Assembly: GCA_041678045.1 (NCBI GenBank)
Contig: JBAYOV010000020.1
Location: 1 to 61,102, forward strand
Origin: UBA2357 sp041678045
Lineage (GTDB): Bacteria; Pseudomonadota; Gammaproteobacteria; Burkholderiales; Rhodocyclaceae
Direction of reading: 5' to 3'
DNA length: 61,102 bases
Part shown: positions 1 to 8,362 of the stretch, in pieces
Position numbering within the stretch: position 1 is the first letter of the stretch
How the letters are laid out: each line of letters starts with the position of its first letter
Notes under the pieces: model-generated
Told to the model about the DNA's origin: nothing
Databases searched by the model: none
Seen by the model: the letters and a program-made list of their open reading frames with translations, nothing else
Program-made: the position numbers and the translations under genes

Positions 1-129
1 TCGCCTAACGCCGTGCGCTCGCACCAATGACGTGTCGGTCATCTCGGCACTGCCATTCACCTTGTAACGCATCGTCGTTTCTTCAGGAACACCTGGCCCG
101 CGTGCGGGGTTGGGTTGCTCAGATGGTTT

Positions 130-149
130 TGTAGCACTGATGTGCTACA
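130..149. promoter_or_regulatory. Inverted-repeat operator upstream of the first toxin/antitoxin pair
   Basis: The sequence TGTAGCACTGATGTGCTACA is a perfect 8-base inverted repeat around a 4-base centre. It lies 31 bases before the antitoxin start at 181. Ribbon-helix-helix antitoxins usually repress their own operon through such palindromes, so this is the likely autoregulatory operator; that role is inferred. Confidence 0.6.
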
Positions 150-180
150 GTGTTCCCGGATACTCGATTTGGGGTCTGAT

Positions 181-465
181 ATGTCTACAACCACCATTCG
201 CCTGCCAGACGACCTGAAAGCCCGAGTCGTTGCGGCTGCGGAGCATGCCGGAACGACGGCTCATGGCTTCATTCTCGAAGCAATCGCCGAGAAGACCGAG
301 CGGGCTGAACGTTGTGCTGATTTCGATGCGGTCGCGGAAGCGCGCTATGCCCGCATTGTGGCTACCGGCAAGACCATCCCGTGGCAGGAAATGCGCGGCT
401 ATCTGGAAGCGCGCATCGCCAGCAAGGAAGCAAAGCGCCCTGTCGCGCGCAAGCTGGCGCGCTGA
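181..465 (+). CDS. Ribbon-helix-helix (CopG/ParD-like) antitoxin
   Basis: Small 94-residue protein that probably neutralises the toxin encoded next to it and represses the operon. The N-terminus (STTTIRLPDDLKARVVAAAE) has the short beta strand plus two-helix pattern of ribbon-helix-helix DNA-binding proteins. The C-terminal half is charged, as expected for the part that wraps a toxin. The ATG at 181 was chosen because it begins directly at the RHH strand; the frame stays open upstream but without family-like sequence. The stop is followed two bases later by the GTG of the toxin gene, so the two are translationally coupled. The family call is firm; the exact antitoxin subfamily is not. Confidence 0.8.
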   Translation: MSTTTIRLPDDLKARVVAAAEHAGTTAHGFILEAIAEKTERAERCADFDAVAEARYARIVATGKTIPWQEMRGYLEARIASKEAKRPVARKLAR

Positions 466-467
466 AG

Positions 468-776
468 GTGACCTGCATTGAGCTGGCACCGGAGCTTGCC
501 GAAGATTTTGATCGCATCCTCGACCATCTCACCCACCATGGGGCGGACAATCCCGGGCAGCGCATTGGCGAAATCATCGCTGCCCTGGAGATTCTGGCGC
601 ACAACCCGTTGATCGGCCGTCTGGTGGCCCATGCCAAGCGCGAACTGGTGATTGGCCGTCGTTCCCATGGATATGTCGCCTTGTATCGCTATGTGCCCGA
701 GATCGATACGGTGTTCGTGCTGGCGATACGCAGCCAGCGCGAGGCCGGCTACTCCGAGCCAGACCCTGCCGGGTGA
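468..776 (+). CDS. ParE/RelE-superfamily toxin
   Basis: About 102 residues. The N-terminal ELAPELAEDFDRILDHL helix, the central EIIAALEILAHNPLIGR stretch and the C-terminal beta strand with VFVLAIRSQREAGY are the usual layout of ParE/RelE toxins, which either poison DNA gyrase or cleave mRNA; the sequence does not decide which. I place the start at GTG 468, two bases after the antitoxin stop, because the open frame further upstream overlaps the antitoxin gene and encodes nothing family-like. Antitoxin-first order and tight spacing support a type II toxin/antitoxin operon. Confidence 0.78.
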   Translation: MTCIELAPELAEDFDRILDHLTHHGADNPGQRIGEIIAALEILAHNPLIGRLVAHAKRELVIGRRSHGYVALYRYVPEIDTVFVLAIRSQREAGYSEPDPAG

Positions 777-839
777 CACGCGGGCTGCCGGCCGTATCGA
801 CGTGACCGGATTTTGCAGATGGCCTGGATGCTCCGGTCT

Positions 840-3800
840 TCACCCCCCCAGCCGATACGCTCCGGCTTCGACGGTGACCATGCCGAGCTCTTCCAGGGCT
901 TCGAGGACGGACTGGATTTCGTCGGCGGGTTTGCGTTTGAAGCGGGTGGCGAGGGTGGGGGCGGATTGGGGCGTGTTGGGGGGGGCTTCGGCGAGGGCGG
1001 CGCGGACGGCGGCGACCTGTTCGCGCATGCTCTTGGGCCAGGTGAGTTTGCCGGTCGGAGTGGTGGGGGCTTCTTCGGCCGGGCGGTGGTCCGGCTCGGC
1101 CTGCTCGCCCTGCGGCGCGGTGGCGGCGCCGGGGTTCTGGTAGTCGGGGCGCAGCCAGCGGATGTGGCCGCGTGCTTCTTCGGCGGCGCGCAGGGCGTTG
1201 AGGGCGACTAGGCGGGTGAGGAGTTCTTCTTCTGCGGCGGCCTGTTCGGGCGCCTTGTCGGGCAGCGGGGTGGTGGCGCCGGGGCGGCCGACGAGGGTGT
1301 CGGCCAGATCGCTCCAACCGTAGGCGGCGAAGACTTCGCGGTCGAGGGCGTCGTGCCGTTCGCGCAGCAGCGAGACCAGGCCCTGTTCGTGGATCGTTTT
1401 GTCCTTGGCCGACAGGGGCGCTTCGGCGCGCAGCTTTTCGAGCACGTTGTACATGCCGGTCAGGGTCAGCGCGGGGTGCAGGGCCTGCTGGCGCTTGCGG
1501 TGGGCGTCGAGTTGCTCGGCAAGATCGCGGATGCGGGCGGCCTGTTCGGGCGTGGAGTCGGGGAAGGGGAAGGTTTCGAAGCAGCGTGTTTTGTTGTAAC
1601 GCGGGTCGTTACCGATGCCGAGGCGCCCGCCCGCTGCCAATGCCCAGACGACATGGATGCGGCTGGACAGCACGCCCAGATGCAGGGCGTCGTCGCTGGC
1701 GATGTTCACCAGCATGTTGTCTGGCAGGATGTCAGCGTCGAGAAACTGGAAGGTGCGATGTTTGGTGGTTTCAATGGTGGCGATGAAGCGACGTAAGCAT
1801 TCACACGCTGCACGCCAGTCTTTTCGAGCCTCCCCGAAAATCCACCAATTATTGCGATAACCAGCGCGATTATTTTGGTCGCGTTCCGGCTTGACCCGTT
1901 CCAGTACCCATTGATAGATGGCCGGGTAGCGGCTGCGCACCTCATCCGCCGTCAGGCCGAACAGATCGATGACCCGCACCCCGCGCGGCCGGTCCGCGAG
2001 GTCGCGGCCGTTGCGGTAGGCGCGGAGGTGTTTTTCGAGCCCTTCGATACTTCCGAGGCCGAGTTGGGCGGCTTCTGCTTCGGAGAGGATGAAGCCAGCT
2101 CCAATCAGTTGAGCGCCACGAGAGCTGATGCGCTGACTCGCTTGTAATGGATGTGCCCCTGCGACATTCGCACCAATGTTGAGGTCTGCAAACAGCACGC
2201 CTGTCCGCTTTTGCAGCGTGACCTCCACCGAATCCTGATTGGTTTCATGTTCGGCGCTGACCTGTTGCAGCAGCCCGTCGCCCGCCGTGGCGCTGCCCAC
2301 CGTCATCGCAATGCGCACGGCTGCACCGTCTGCCGCATCCACCCACGGATGGTCGGGTATGGCGAAGGCCAGCGACAGGGGTGGCCTGGCGTCCATCAGG
2401 TTCTGCACCACGCGGCGGTTGAAGGTCTGGCGGATGCTGTTGGTGGTGATGAAGCCGAAGCGGCGGGCCTGGCCGGTGCGCACCGCCTCTCCGGCGATAT
2501 GCCACCAGTACATGACGAAGTCGGCCGATTCCGGCACCTCCGGCCAGCTCTTGCGCACCGCATCCACATAGCCATCGCCCAGTGCACGCCGCATGGTGGC
2601 GGCGCCGATGAAGGGTGGGTTGCCGACGATGTAATCGGCCTGTGGCCATTCGGCCTTGCGTGGGGCGACGAAGCGGTAGACCGGAATCTGTGCGCGCTCG
2701 TCCGGTACGGCCTCGCCGGTGACCGGGCTGGTTTTGTAGGTCAGGCCGTCCCAGCGGGTGAGCGGTCGGCCGGCCGGGTCGTCGGGGTCGGTGACGACTT
2801 CCTCGCGTTCGAAGGCCAACAGCGCGTCGCGGTTTTCGATGTTCCTGAAGTCGCGCAGCACCGGTTCGGGCGGGGTGACGCTGCCGTGGGTGCGGAAATG
2901 CCATTGCAGGTAGCCGATCCACAACACCATTTCGGCAATGCGTGCGGCACGCGGGTTGATCTCCAGACCGAGAAACTGGTGCGGGTCGACGGTGACGCCG
3001 GCCAGTTGCAGCAGGCCCTGCGATTCGCCCAGGTCGTGCAGCAGGTTGAGCACTTCGCCTTCGAGGCGCTTCATGTGCTCCAGGGTCACGTACAGAAAGT
3101 TTCCGCTGCCGCAGGCCGGGTCGAGCACGCGCACGTTGCACAGGTGACGGTGGAAGGCCTGCACTTCGGCCAGCGCCTGCTTGTGCTTGCCCTGCTGCTC
3201 GCAGGCGAGCGCGGCGGCCTGCACTTCGCGCCATTCGGCGCGCAGCGGCTCGATGACGGTGGGCAGCACCAGCCGCTCCACATAGGCGCGCGGGGTGTAG
3301 TGGGCGCCGAGCTTGTGGCGTTCGCGCGGATCGAGCGCGCGCTCCAGCAGGGTGCCGAAGATGGCCGGTTCCACATAGCGCCAGTCGGCATCGGCGGCGG
3401 CAATGAGCAGGTCGATCTGCTCGCGGCTGAGCGGCAGCGCGGTGGCCTCGGCAAACAGCCCGCCGTTGAAGCGCAGGACGTTGCCGCGCAGGATGGGCGA
3501 GAAGCCGCCGCTGTTCATGGTCTGCCACAGGTGTTCGACCATGGGGGCGAAGGTGTCGGGTTGCTGGCGCAGGCTGTGCAGCAGATCGTTGAAGCTGCGC
3601 TCGGGGAGCAGGCCGACGTCTTCGGCGAACATGGTAAACAGCGCCCGCATCAGGAAGCCGGCCACGGTCTGCGGCGGGTGGCCGGCCGCTTCGAGCGACT
3701 TGGCCAGCCGGGCAAGCTGGTCGGCGATCTGCCGGGTGACGCGGGCGGCGCGGCGGGCGGGGTCGAGCGACAGCGGGTCGAGCCACACGGCGCGCAGGCG

Positions 3801-4352
3801 CGCGCGAATCTCGGGATTGCGCAGGTCTTCGAGGCGCAGTCGGTGGCTGCGCGCGTCGGGATACGGGGTGTAGGTGGCGCCGGAGCGCGAGAATTCGGCG
3901 TACAGCTCGATGTTGCGCCCTACATCCACCACCAGAATGAAGGGCGGACGGCCTTCTTCCGCAGGCAGCGAGCGGGCGTACTGGTCGGCCTGGTTGTGGG
4001 CGCGCAGCATGGCCTTGTCCCAGCCGGAGGAGTCTAGCGCACGGCCGGTCTGCTTGGCCTCGCACACGAAGCAGGCGCGGCGGTACAGGTCGATGAAGCC
4101 GTGGCTGGCGCTGCCGTCGGGCTGGCGGATGATGACGCGGCGCTCGAAAACGTAGGCGTTGTCCTGGGTGTCGCTGCCGGCCGGGTCGGGCGGCGGCAGG
4201 TCGAGCAGGGCGCACAGCTCGGTGAGGAAGATCTGGTAATTGGCCCGCTCGCTGCCGCCCGCCCCCTGCCAGCGGGCGATGAAGGCGTTGAGGGCGGAAT
4301 CGGGGATGGCGTCGCTTGCGGCGCGGGCGGTGTGGTCGGCGTGGGCGGTCAT
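840..4352 (-). CDS. Large single-chain restriction-modification enzyme / adenine-specific DNA methyltransferase (MmeI- or DrmMI-like)
   Basis: 1170 residues. The N-terminal region (about 1-200) has a PD-(D/E)xK-like pattern: an Asp in GFIDLYRR (about 86) and an EAK triplet (about 98-100). The central methyltransferase carries the SAM motif DPACGSGNF (about 411-419) and the catalytic NPPF motif (about 577-580) of N6-adenine or N4-cytosine DNA methylases. A target-recognition region follows (about 730-960), then a helical part and a C-terminal winged-helix-like tail (about 1100-1170). It may both methylate and cut DNA, as MmeI-type enzymes do, or act as the methylase of a larger defence system; no DISARM or BREX partner genes are visible. 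It is divergent from the GNAT gene and lies beside a toxin/antitoxin pair, a typical accessory context. Whether the nuclease part is active is inference. Confidence 0.75.
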   Translation of the reverse strand: MTAHADHTARAASDAIPDSALNAFIARWQGAGGSERANYQIFLTELCALLDLPPPDPAGSDTQDNAYVFERRVIIRQPDGSASHGFIDLYRRACFVCEAKQTGRALDSSGWDKAMLRAHNQADQYARSLPAEEGRPPFILVVDVGRNIELYAEFSRSGATYTPYPDARSHRLRLEDLRNPEIRARLRAVWLDPLSLDPARRAARVTRQIADQLARLAKSLEAAGHPPQTVAGFLMRALFTMFAEDVGLLPERSFNDLLHSLRQQPDTFAPMVEHLWQTMNSGGFSPILRGNVLRFNGGLFAEATALPLSREQIDLLIAAADADWRYVEPAIFGTLLERALDPRERHKLGAHYTPRAYVERLVLPTVIEPLRAEWREVQAAALACEQQGKHKQALAEVQAFHRHLCNVRVLDPACGSGNFLYVTLEHMKRLEGEVLNLLHDLGESQGLLQLAGVTVDPHQFLGLEINPRAARIAEMVLWIGYLQWHFRTHGSVTPPEPVLRDFRNIENRDALLAFEREEVVTDPDDPAGRPLTRWDGLTYKTSPVTGEAVPDERAQIPVYRFVAPRKAEWPQADYIVGNPPFIGAATMRRALGDGYVDAVRKSWPEVPESADFVMYWWHIAGEAVRTGQARRFGFITTNSIRQTFNRRVVQNLMDARPPLSLAFAIPDHPWVDAADGAAVRIAMTVGSATAGDGLLQQVSAEHETNQDSVEVTLQKRTGVLFADLNIGANVAGAHPLQASQRISSRGAQLIGAGFILSEAEAAQLGLGSIEGLEKHLRAYRNGRDLADRPRGVRVIDLFGLTADEVRSRYPAIYQWVLERVKPERDQNNRAGYRNNWWIFGEARKDWRAACECLRRFIATIETTKHRTFQFLDADILPDNMLVNIASDDALHLGVLSSRIHVVWALAAGGRLGIGNDPRYNKTRCFETFPFPDSTPEQAARIRDLAEQLDAHRKRQQALHPALTLTGMYNVLEKLRAEAPLSAKDKTIHEQGLVSLLRERHDALDREVFAAYGWSDLADTLVGRPGATTPLPDKAPEQAAAEEELLTRLVALNALRAAEEARGHIRWLRPDYQNPGAATAPQGEQAEPDHRPAEEAPTTPTGKLTWPKSMREQVAAVRAALAEAPPNTPQSAPTLATRFKRKPADEIQSVLEALEELGMVTVEAGAYRLGG

Positions 4353-4521
4353 GCGTGTGCGGTCCGGCGGCGGGTGAAAGAGGCCGCATGCAGAAGCGGC
4401 ATGCAGGGGGGCATTCTAGCGGGTGACGGTGTCATGAGGGCGGGTTCCGTTTTCGACATCCCGCCGCATCCCGGCTATCATCCGGCGCCTTTGCGCTGGG
4501 CGCGGTTTTGTTGTGGGAAAA

Positions 4522-5034
4522 ATGTCGTCATCCGTTGTTGAAGTACGTTGCATGCAGCCGGCCGATATCGGGGCGGTGCTGGAGATTCAGGCGCGGTGTT
4601 ATACCGAGGTGGTGAATGAGTCGGCGGAGTCCTTTCTGGCCAAGCTGGAGGTGGCGCCGGAGGGGTGTTTCGTGGCGCAGGCACAGGGGCGGGCGCTGGG
4701 CTATCTGGTGTCGTTGCCGATCGCGTTCTCCCGGCCGCCCGCGCTCGATGCGCGGCAGTTGTCGGTGCCCGGCGATGTGGATTGCCTGTATCTGCACGAT
4801 CTGGCGGTGGCGCCGGAGGCGCGTGGCAGCGGGGCGGGCGGCGTGCTGGTGCGTCGCTTCATGCAGCGCGCGCGGCAGGCGGGGTTTCGGCGGGCGGCGC
4901 TGATTGCGGTGCAGCAGTCGGGGCCGTTCTGGCAGCGGCAGGGCTTTCGGCCTGTGGTGCCGTGTGCCAGCGTGCAGCGCAAGCTGGGCAGTTATGGCGA
5001 GGAGGCGTGCTACATGGCGCAGACGCTCGCCTGA
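4522..5034 (+). CDS. GNAT-family N-acetyltransferase
   Basis: 170-residue cytosolic acetyltransferase of unknown substrate. The core beta strand and acetyl-CoA loop are visible in LYLHDLAVAPEARGSGAGGVLVRRF, with the R-G-S-G-A-G pyrophosphate loop. The FWQRQGFRPV segment near the C-terminus is the usual GNAT end motif. ATG 4522 is preferred over the in-frame GTG at 4513, which adds only three residues. It stands alone between the divergent methyltransferase gene and the ABC transporter operon. The substrate cannot be read from the sequence. Confidence 0.85.
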   Translation: MSSSVVEVRCMQPADIGAVLEIQARCYTEVVNESAESFLAKLEVAPEGCFVAQAQGRALGYLVSLPIAFSRPPALDARQLSVPGDVDCLYLHDLAVAPEARGSGAGGVLVRRFMQRARQAGFRRAALIAVQQSGPFWQRQGFRPVVPCASVQRKLGSYGEEACYMAQTLA

Positions 5035-5187
5035 GCAGCGGGCCTGGACGGAGGGTGAACGGTTTCGTGCGATTGCTCCGGCAGTGTCGCCGGCAGGCGT
5101 CCTGTCGGTGTAGCATCCGGGGCTGGCCGCTTGCGGTGGTGCTGGCAGGCTTTGCCTTTTGCTTACTCGCCTTCAGGAGAACCCTAT

Positions 5188-6348
5188 ATGCTGAAAATGA
5201 AACAGGCCGCGCTGGCGGTTGCCTTGTGTGCTGCATTCGGGGCGCAGGCTGCGCCGGTCAAGGTCGGGATTGCGCTGGACATTTCGGGGCCGTTTTCGGC
5301 GCTGGGCACCGAGTCGCGCGACGGCTTCAATCTGGCCATCGAGAAGCTCGGCGGCAAGCTGGGCGGGGTGGAGGCGGAGTTTCTGCAGACCGATTTCGGC
5401 GGCAACCCCGAGCAGGCCACGCAACTGGTGACGCGCTACCTGCAGCGCGACAAGATCGATTTCTTCACCGGCCCGATTGCGTCCAATGCGGCGCTGGCGG
5501 TGGGGCCGGCGCTGTTCGCAGCGAAGGTGCCGTTCATCTCCAGCAACCCCGGTCCCAGCCAGTATGCGGGCAAGCAGTGCAATCCGTATTTCTTCGGCCA
5601 GTACCAGAACGATACCTATGACGAGGCTGCGGGCAAGGTGGCCAACGAGAAGGGTTATGGCAACGTGGTGCTGGTGGCGCCCAACTATCCGGCCGGACGC
5701 GACCACCTGAACGGCTTCAAGCGCACCTACGAGGGGGCGGTGAAGGACGAGATCTACACCCGGGTGGGGCAGATCGATTACGCCGCCGAGATTGCACAGA
5801 TCCGCGCGGCGCGGCCGGATGCGGTGTTCTTCTTCCTGCCCGGGGCGATGGGCATCAATTTCATCAAGCAGTATGTGGGCGGTGGCCTGCAGGACATTCC
5901 GCTGATCGCCCCGGGGTTCTCGGCCGACCAGGACGTGATTGCGGCTGTGGGCGAGCCGATGATGGGGCTGATCAACACGGCGCACTGGGCGCATGACCTG
6001 GACCTGCCGGCGAATGCCGCCTTCGTGGCCGCCTTCCGCGAGAAGTATGACGGTCGTTATCCCACCGTGTATGCGGCCATGGCTTACGATGTGATCATGC
6101 ATCTGGATGCCGCAGTGCGGGCCACCGGCGGCAAGGTGGATGACCGCGAGGCGGTGCTGAAGGCCCTGCGCGAAGCACGCTTCGATTCGGTGCGCGGCGA
6201 CTTTGCCTGGGGGCGCAACCAGTACCCGGTGCAAAACTACTATCTGCGCCTGGTGGACAAGGACGACGCGGGCCAGGTGACCAACCGCCTGGTGGGCACG
6301 GTGATGGAAAACCATCAGGATGCTTATGTGGACGAGTGCCGCATGTAA
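5188..6348 (+). CDS. Periplasmic branched-chain-amino-acid-type substrate-binding protein (importer 1)
   Basis: 386-residue secreted binding protein of the LivJ/LivK family, first gene of a five-gene importer operon. A signal peptide is visible (MLKMKQAALAVALCAAFGAQA, cut before APVKVGIALD). The mature part opens with the family's KVGIALDISGPFSALG motif and continues as a two-lobed type I periplasmic fold. An AGGAGA ribosome site at 5174-5180 sets the ATG at 5188 rather than the open frame upstream. The ligand is unknown: this family binds branched-chain amino acids, amides, urea and aromatic acids. The permease and ATPase genes follow directly. Confidence 0.88.
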   Translation: MLKMKQAALAVALCAAFGAQAAPVKVGIALDISGPFSALGTESRDGFNLAIEKLGGKLGGVEAEFLQTDFGGNPEQATQLVTRYLQRDKIDFFTGPIASNAALAVGPALFAAKVPFISSNPGPSQYAGKQCNPYFFGQYQNDTYDEAAGKVANEKGYGNVVLVAPNYPAGRDHLNGFKRTYEGAVKDEIYTRVGQIDYAAEIAQIRAARPDAVFFFLPGAMGINFIKQYVGGGLQDIPLIAPGFSADQDVIAAVGEPMMGLINTAHWAHDLDLPANAAFVAAFREKYDGRYPTVYAAMAYDVIMHLDAAVRATGGKVDDREAVLKALREARFDSVRGDFAWGRNQYPVQNYYLRLVDKDDAGQVTNRLVGTVMENHQDAYVDECRM

Positions 6349-6362
6349 TTGAACGCCATCGT

Positions 6363-6396
6363 CAGGGGCCGCTTGCCGTCGGGGCAGCGGCCCCTG
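6363..6396. terminator. GC-rich hairpin between binding-protein and permease genes (importer 1)
   Basis: CAGGGGCCGC at 6363-6372 pairs with GCGGCCCCTG at 6387-6396, and the stem extends inward with one bulged base. No T-run follows, so it is more likely an mRNA-stabilising or partial-attenuation element. Such elements let the binding protein be made in excess over the membrane parts; that role is inferred from other ABC operons. Confidence 0.5.
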
Positions 6397-6441
6397 TGCC
6401 GTGCGCGGCAGAAGGTGGATGACTGAACACGGGATGGGCGC

Positions 6442-7362
6442 ATGGATGCGATTTTCGTCACCGAACAACTGCTCAACGGACTGGCCTACGGTTTCATGCT
6501 GTTTTTGCTGGCGGCCGGGTTGACGCTGGTGTTCGGCATCATGGACACAATGAATCTGGCGCATGGCTCGCTGTACATGGCAGGGGCGTATGTGGCGGCG
6601 CGGGTGCATGACAGCAGCGGGCAGTTCGTGCTGGCGGTGCTGGTGGCGGTGGGGGTGACGGTGTGCGTGGCAGCCGTGCTGGAGGTCCTGATCATGCGCC
6701 GGCTGTACCGGCGCGATCATCTGGCCCAGGTGCTCGCCACCTTTGGCTTGATCCTGATTGCCGACGATGCGGTAAAGGCCCTCTGGGGGCCGTCGCCGAT
6801 CATGGCACCCACCCCGGCGGCGCTGGCCGGGCCGGTGCACCTCATGGACGGCCTGCCCTATTCGTCGTACCGCCTGCTGCTGATTGGCGTGGGCGTGCTG
6901 GTGGCGGTGGGGCTGTATTGGCTGGTCAACCGCACGCGCATGGGCATGCTGGTGCGTGCGGGGGCGGCCGACCGGCAGATGGCGGAGTTCATGGGTGTGC
7001 GCGTGGGGCGGGTGTTCTCCTTCGTGTTCCTGCTCGGGGCGGCGCTGGCGGCGCTGGCGGGGGCCTTGATGGGGCCGGTCAGCGCGGTGCAGATCGGCAT
7101 GGGCGAGGCGATCCTGATTCCTGCGCTGGTGGTGATCGTGATCGGGGGTGTGGGGTCGGTGCGGGGCGCCTTTGTGGCCAGCCTGCTGGTGGGCCTGATC
7201 GACACCTCTGGCCGTGCTTTCTTGCCGCCGCTGCTGCGCGAGGTGCTGTCGCCGTCGCTGGCGGCGGACGTGGGGCCGGCGCTGGCGAGCATTTCCATGT
7301 ATGCGCTGATGGCGGTGGTGCTCACGCTGAAACCGGCCGGGCTGTTCCCGGCGCGGGCATGA
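6442..7362 (+). CDS. livH: LivH-type ABC transporter permease (importer 1)
   Basis: 306 residues, highly hydrophobic, with about eight membrane spans. It shows the LivH family opening (LLNGLAYGFMLFLLAAGLTLVFGIM) and the conserved MNLAHGSLYM segment that follows the first helices. It should form the inner-membrane channel with the LivM subunit encoded 10 bases downstream. It is separated from the binding-protein gene by a hairpin-containing gap of 93 bases. The LivH/LivM class is clear from the sequence; the transported solute is not. Confidence 0.88.
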   Translation: MDAIFVTEQLLNGLAYGFMLFLLAAGLTLVFGIMDTMNLAHGSLYMAGAYVAARVHDSSGQFVLAVLVAVGVTVCVAAVLEVLIMRRLYRRDHLAQVLATFGLILIADDAVKALWGPSPIMAPTPAALAGPVHLMDGLPYSSYRLLLIGVGVLVAVGLYWLVNRTRMGMLVRAGAADRQMAEFMGVRVGRVFSFVFLLGAALAALAGALMGPVSAVQIGMGEAILIPALVVIVIGGVGSVRGAFVASLLVGLIDTSGRAFLPPLLREVLSPSLAADVGPALASISMYALMAVVLTLKPAGLFPARA

Positions 7363-7372
7363 GGGGACGGTC

Positions 7373-8362
7373 ATGACAACCGTGGATTGCTCCGACGAAA
7401 TGTCGCCCCGCGCCCTGCGCGGCGGTGCCCATGGCCGGCTCGGCACCTGGCTGCCGTGGGGCGTGCTGCTGGCGTTGGCGGTGTTCCCGCTGCTCGCGCC
7501 CCTGCTGGAGATGGAGTATTACGTGGGCTTCGTGCGGCGTGCGCTGATTGTCATGATCGCCGCCACCAGCCTCAACTTCATCGCCGGGGTGGGAGGCATG
7601 GTGGCGCTCGGGCATGCGGGCTTCATTGGTGTGGGGGCGTATGGTGTGGTGGCGCTGGTCGATGCCGGGGTGGGCTCGGCGTGGCTGGCCTGGGGCGGCG
7701 GCATGCTGGCGGCGGCGCTGGCGGCGGCCGTGATCGGAGTGGTTTCACTGCGCACCCGTGAGGTGTATTTCCTGATGATCACGCTGGCCTTTGCGCAGAT
7801 GCTGTACTACCTGGCCGTGTCGTTGCGCACCTATGGCGGCGACGACGGGTATGGCCTGTATGTGCCGCTGAGCCTGGGGGCGGGCGTGGATGCGCTGGCG
7901 CATGGTTTTTACTGGGTGGTGCTGGCATTGGCTGCGCTGGTGTTTGCCTTCGGTAGCCGGCTGGCGGTATCGCGCTTTGGTCATGCGCTGAAGGGCATAC
8001 GCGATAACGAGACGCGCATGGTGGCGTTGGGCTATCCGGTGTTCCGCATCAAGCTGGCGGCCTTTGTCGGCGCCGGGGCAGTGGCCGGGCTGGCCGGGGC
8101 GATGCTGGCCAGCCACAACGCCTATGTCAGTCCGTCGCTGATGCACTGGACCGAGTCGGCCACGCTGCTGGTGATGGTGGTGCTGGGCGGACTCGGGCGG
8201 CGCTGGGGCGCACCGCTGGGCGTGGCGCTGTGGCTGGTGCTCACCGAGGTGTTGAAGCTGTATACCGATTACTGGCACTGGCCCATGGGGGTGTTGCTGC
8301 TGCTGGTGGTGTTTCTGGCGCCACGCGGGCTGGCCGGCCTGCTTGACAGGAGGGGCGCATGA
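7373..8362 (+). CDS. livM: LivM-type ABC transporter permease (importer 1)
   Basis: 329-residue integral membrane protein. After a cytoplasmic N-terminus of about 25 residues there are roughly eight to nine membrane helices. The family motif TSLNFIAGVGGMVALGHAGFIGVGAYG is present, as is the cytoplasmic EAA-like loop around GHALKGIRDNETRMVALGYP that docks the ATPase. It partners with LivH. The last four bases overlap the start of the following ATPase gene (ATGA overlap), so the two are translationally coupled. Confidence 0.88.
   Translation: MTTVDCSDEMSPRALRGGAHGRLGTWLPWGVLLALAVFPLLAPLLEMEYYVGFVRRALIVMIAATSLNFIAGVGGMVALGHAGFIGVGAYGVVALVDAGVGSAWLAWGGGMLAAALAAAVIGVVSLRTREVYFLMITLAFAQMLYYLAVSLRTYGGDDGYGLYVPLSLGAGVDALAHGFYWVVLALAALVFAFGSRLAVSRFGHALKGIRDNETRMVALGYPVFRIKLAAFVGAGAVAGLAGAMLASHNAYVSPSLMHWTESATLLVMVVLGGLGRRWGAPLGVALWLVLTEVLKLYTDYWHWPMGVLLLLVVFLAPRGLAGLLDRRGA

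Noticed and set aside
3..9. GCCTAAC, resembling an integron attC core half-site, near a toxin/antitoxin pair.
   Set aside because: A seven-base match without the paired inner and outer sites or a second copy near 780-840 is expected by chance.
1..72. A minus-strand frame starting at 72 and running off the window (MRYKVNGSAEM...).
   Set aside because: Only 24 codons are visible, with no recognisable family and a weak ribosome site; it could be a real partial gene but cannot be supported.
2151..4037. A 628-codon plus-strand frame opposite the methyltransferase.
   Set aside because: Antisense shadow of a gene with unmistakable methylase motifs.
5173..7446. A 757-codon minus-strand frame under importer 1.
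   Set aside because: Antisense to a clear binding protein and permease; low-complexity His/Arg/Gln sequence.
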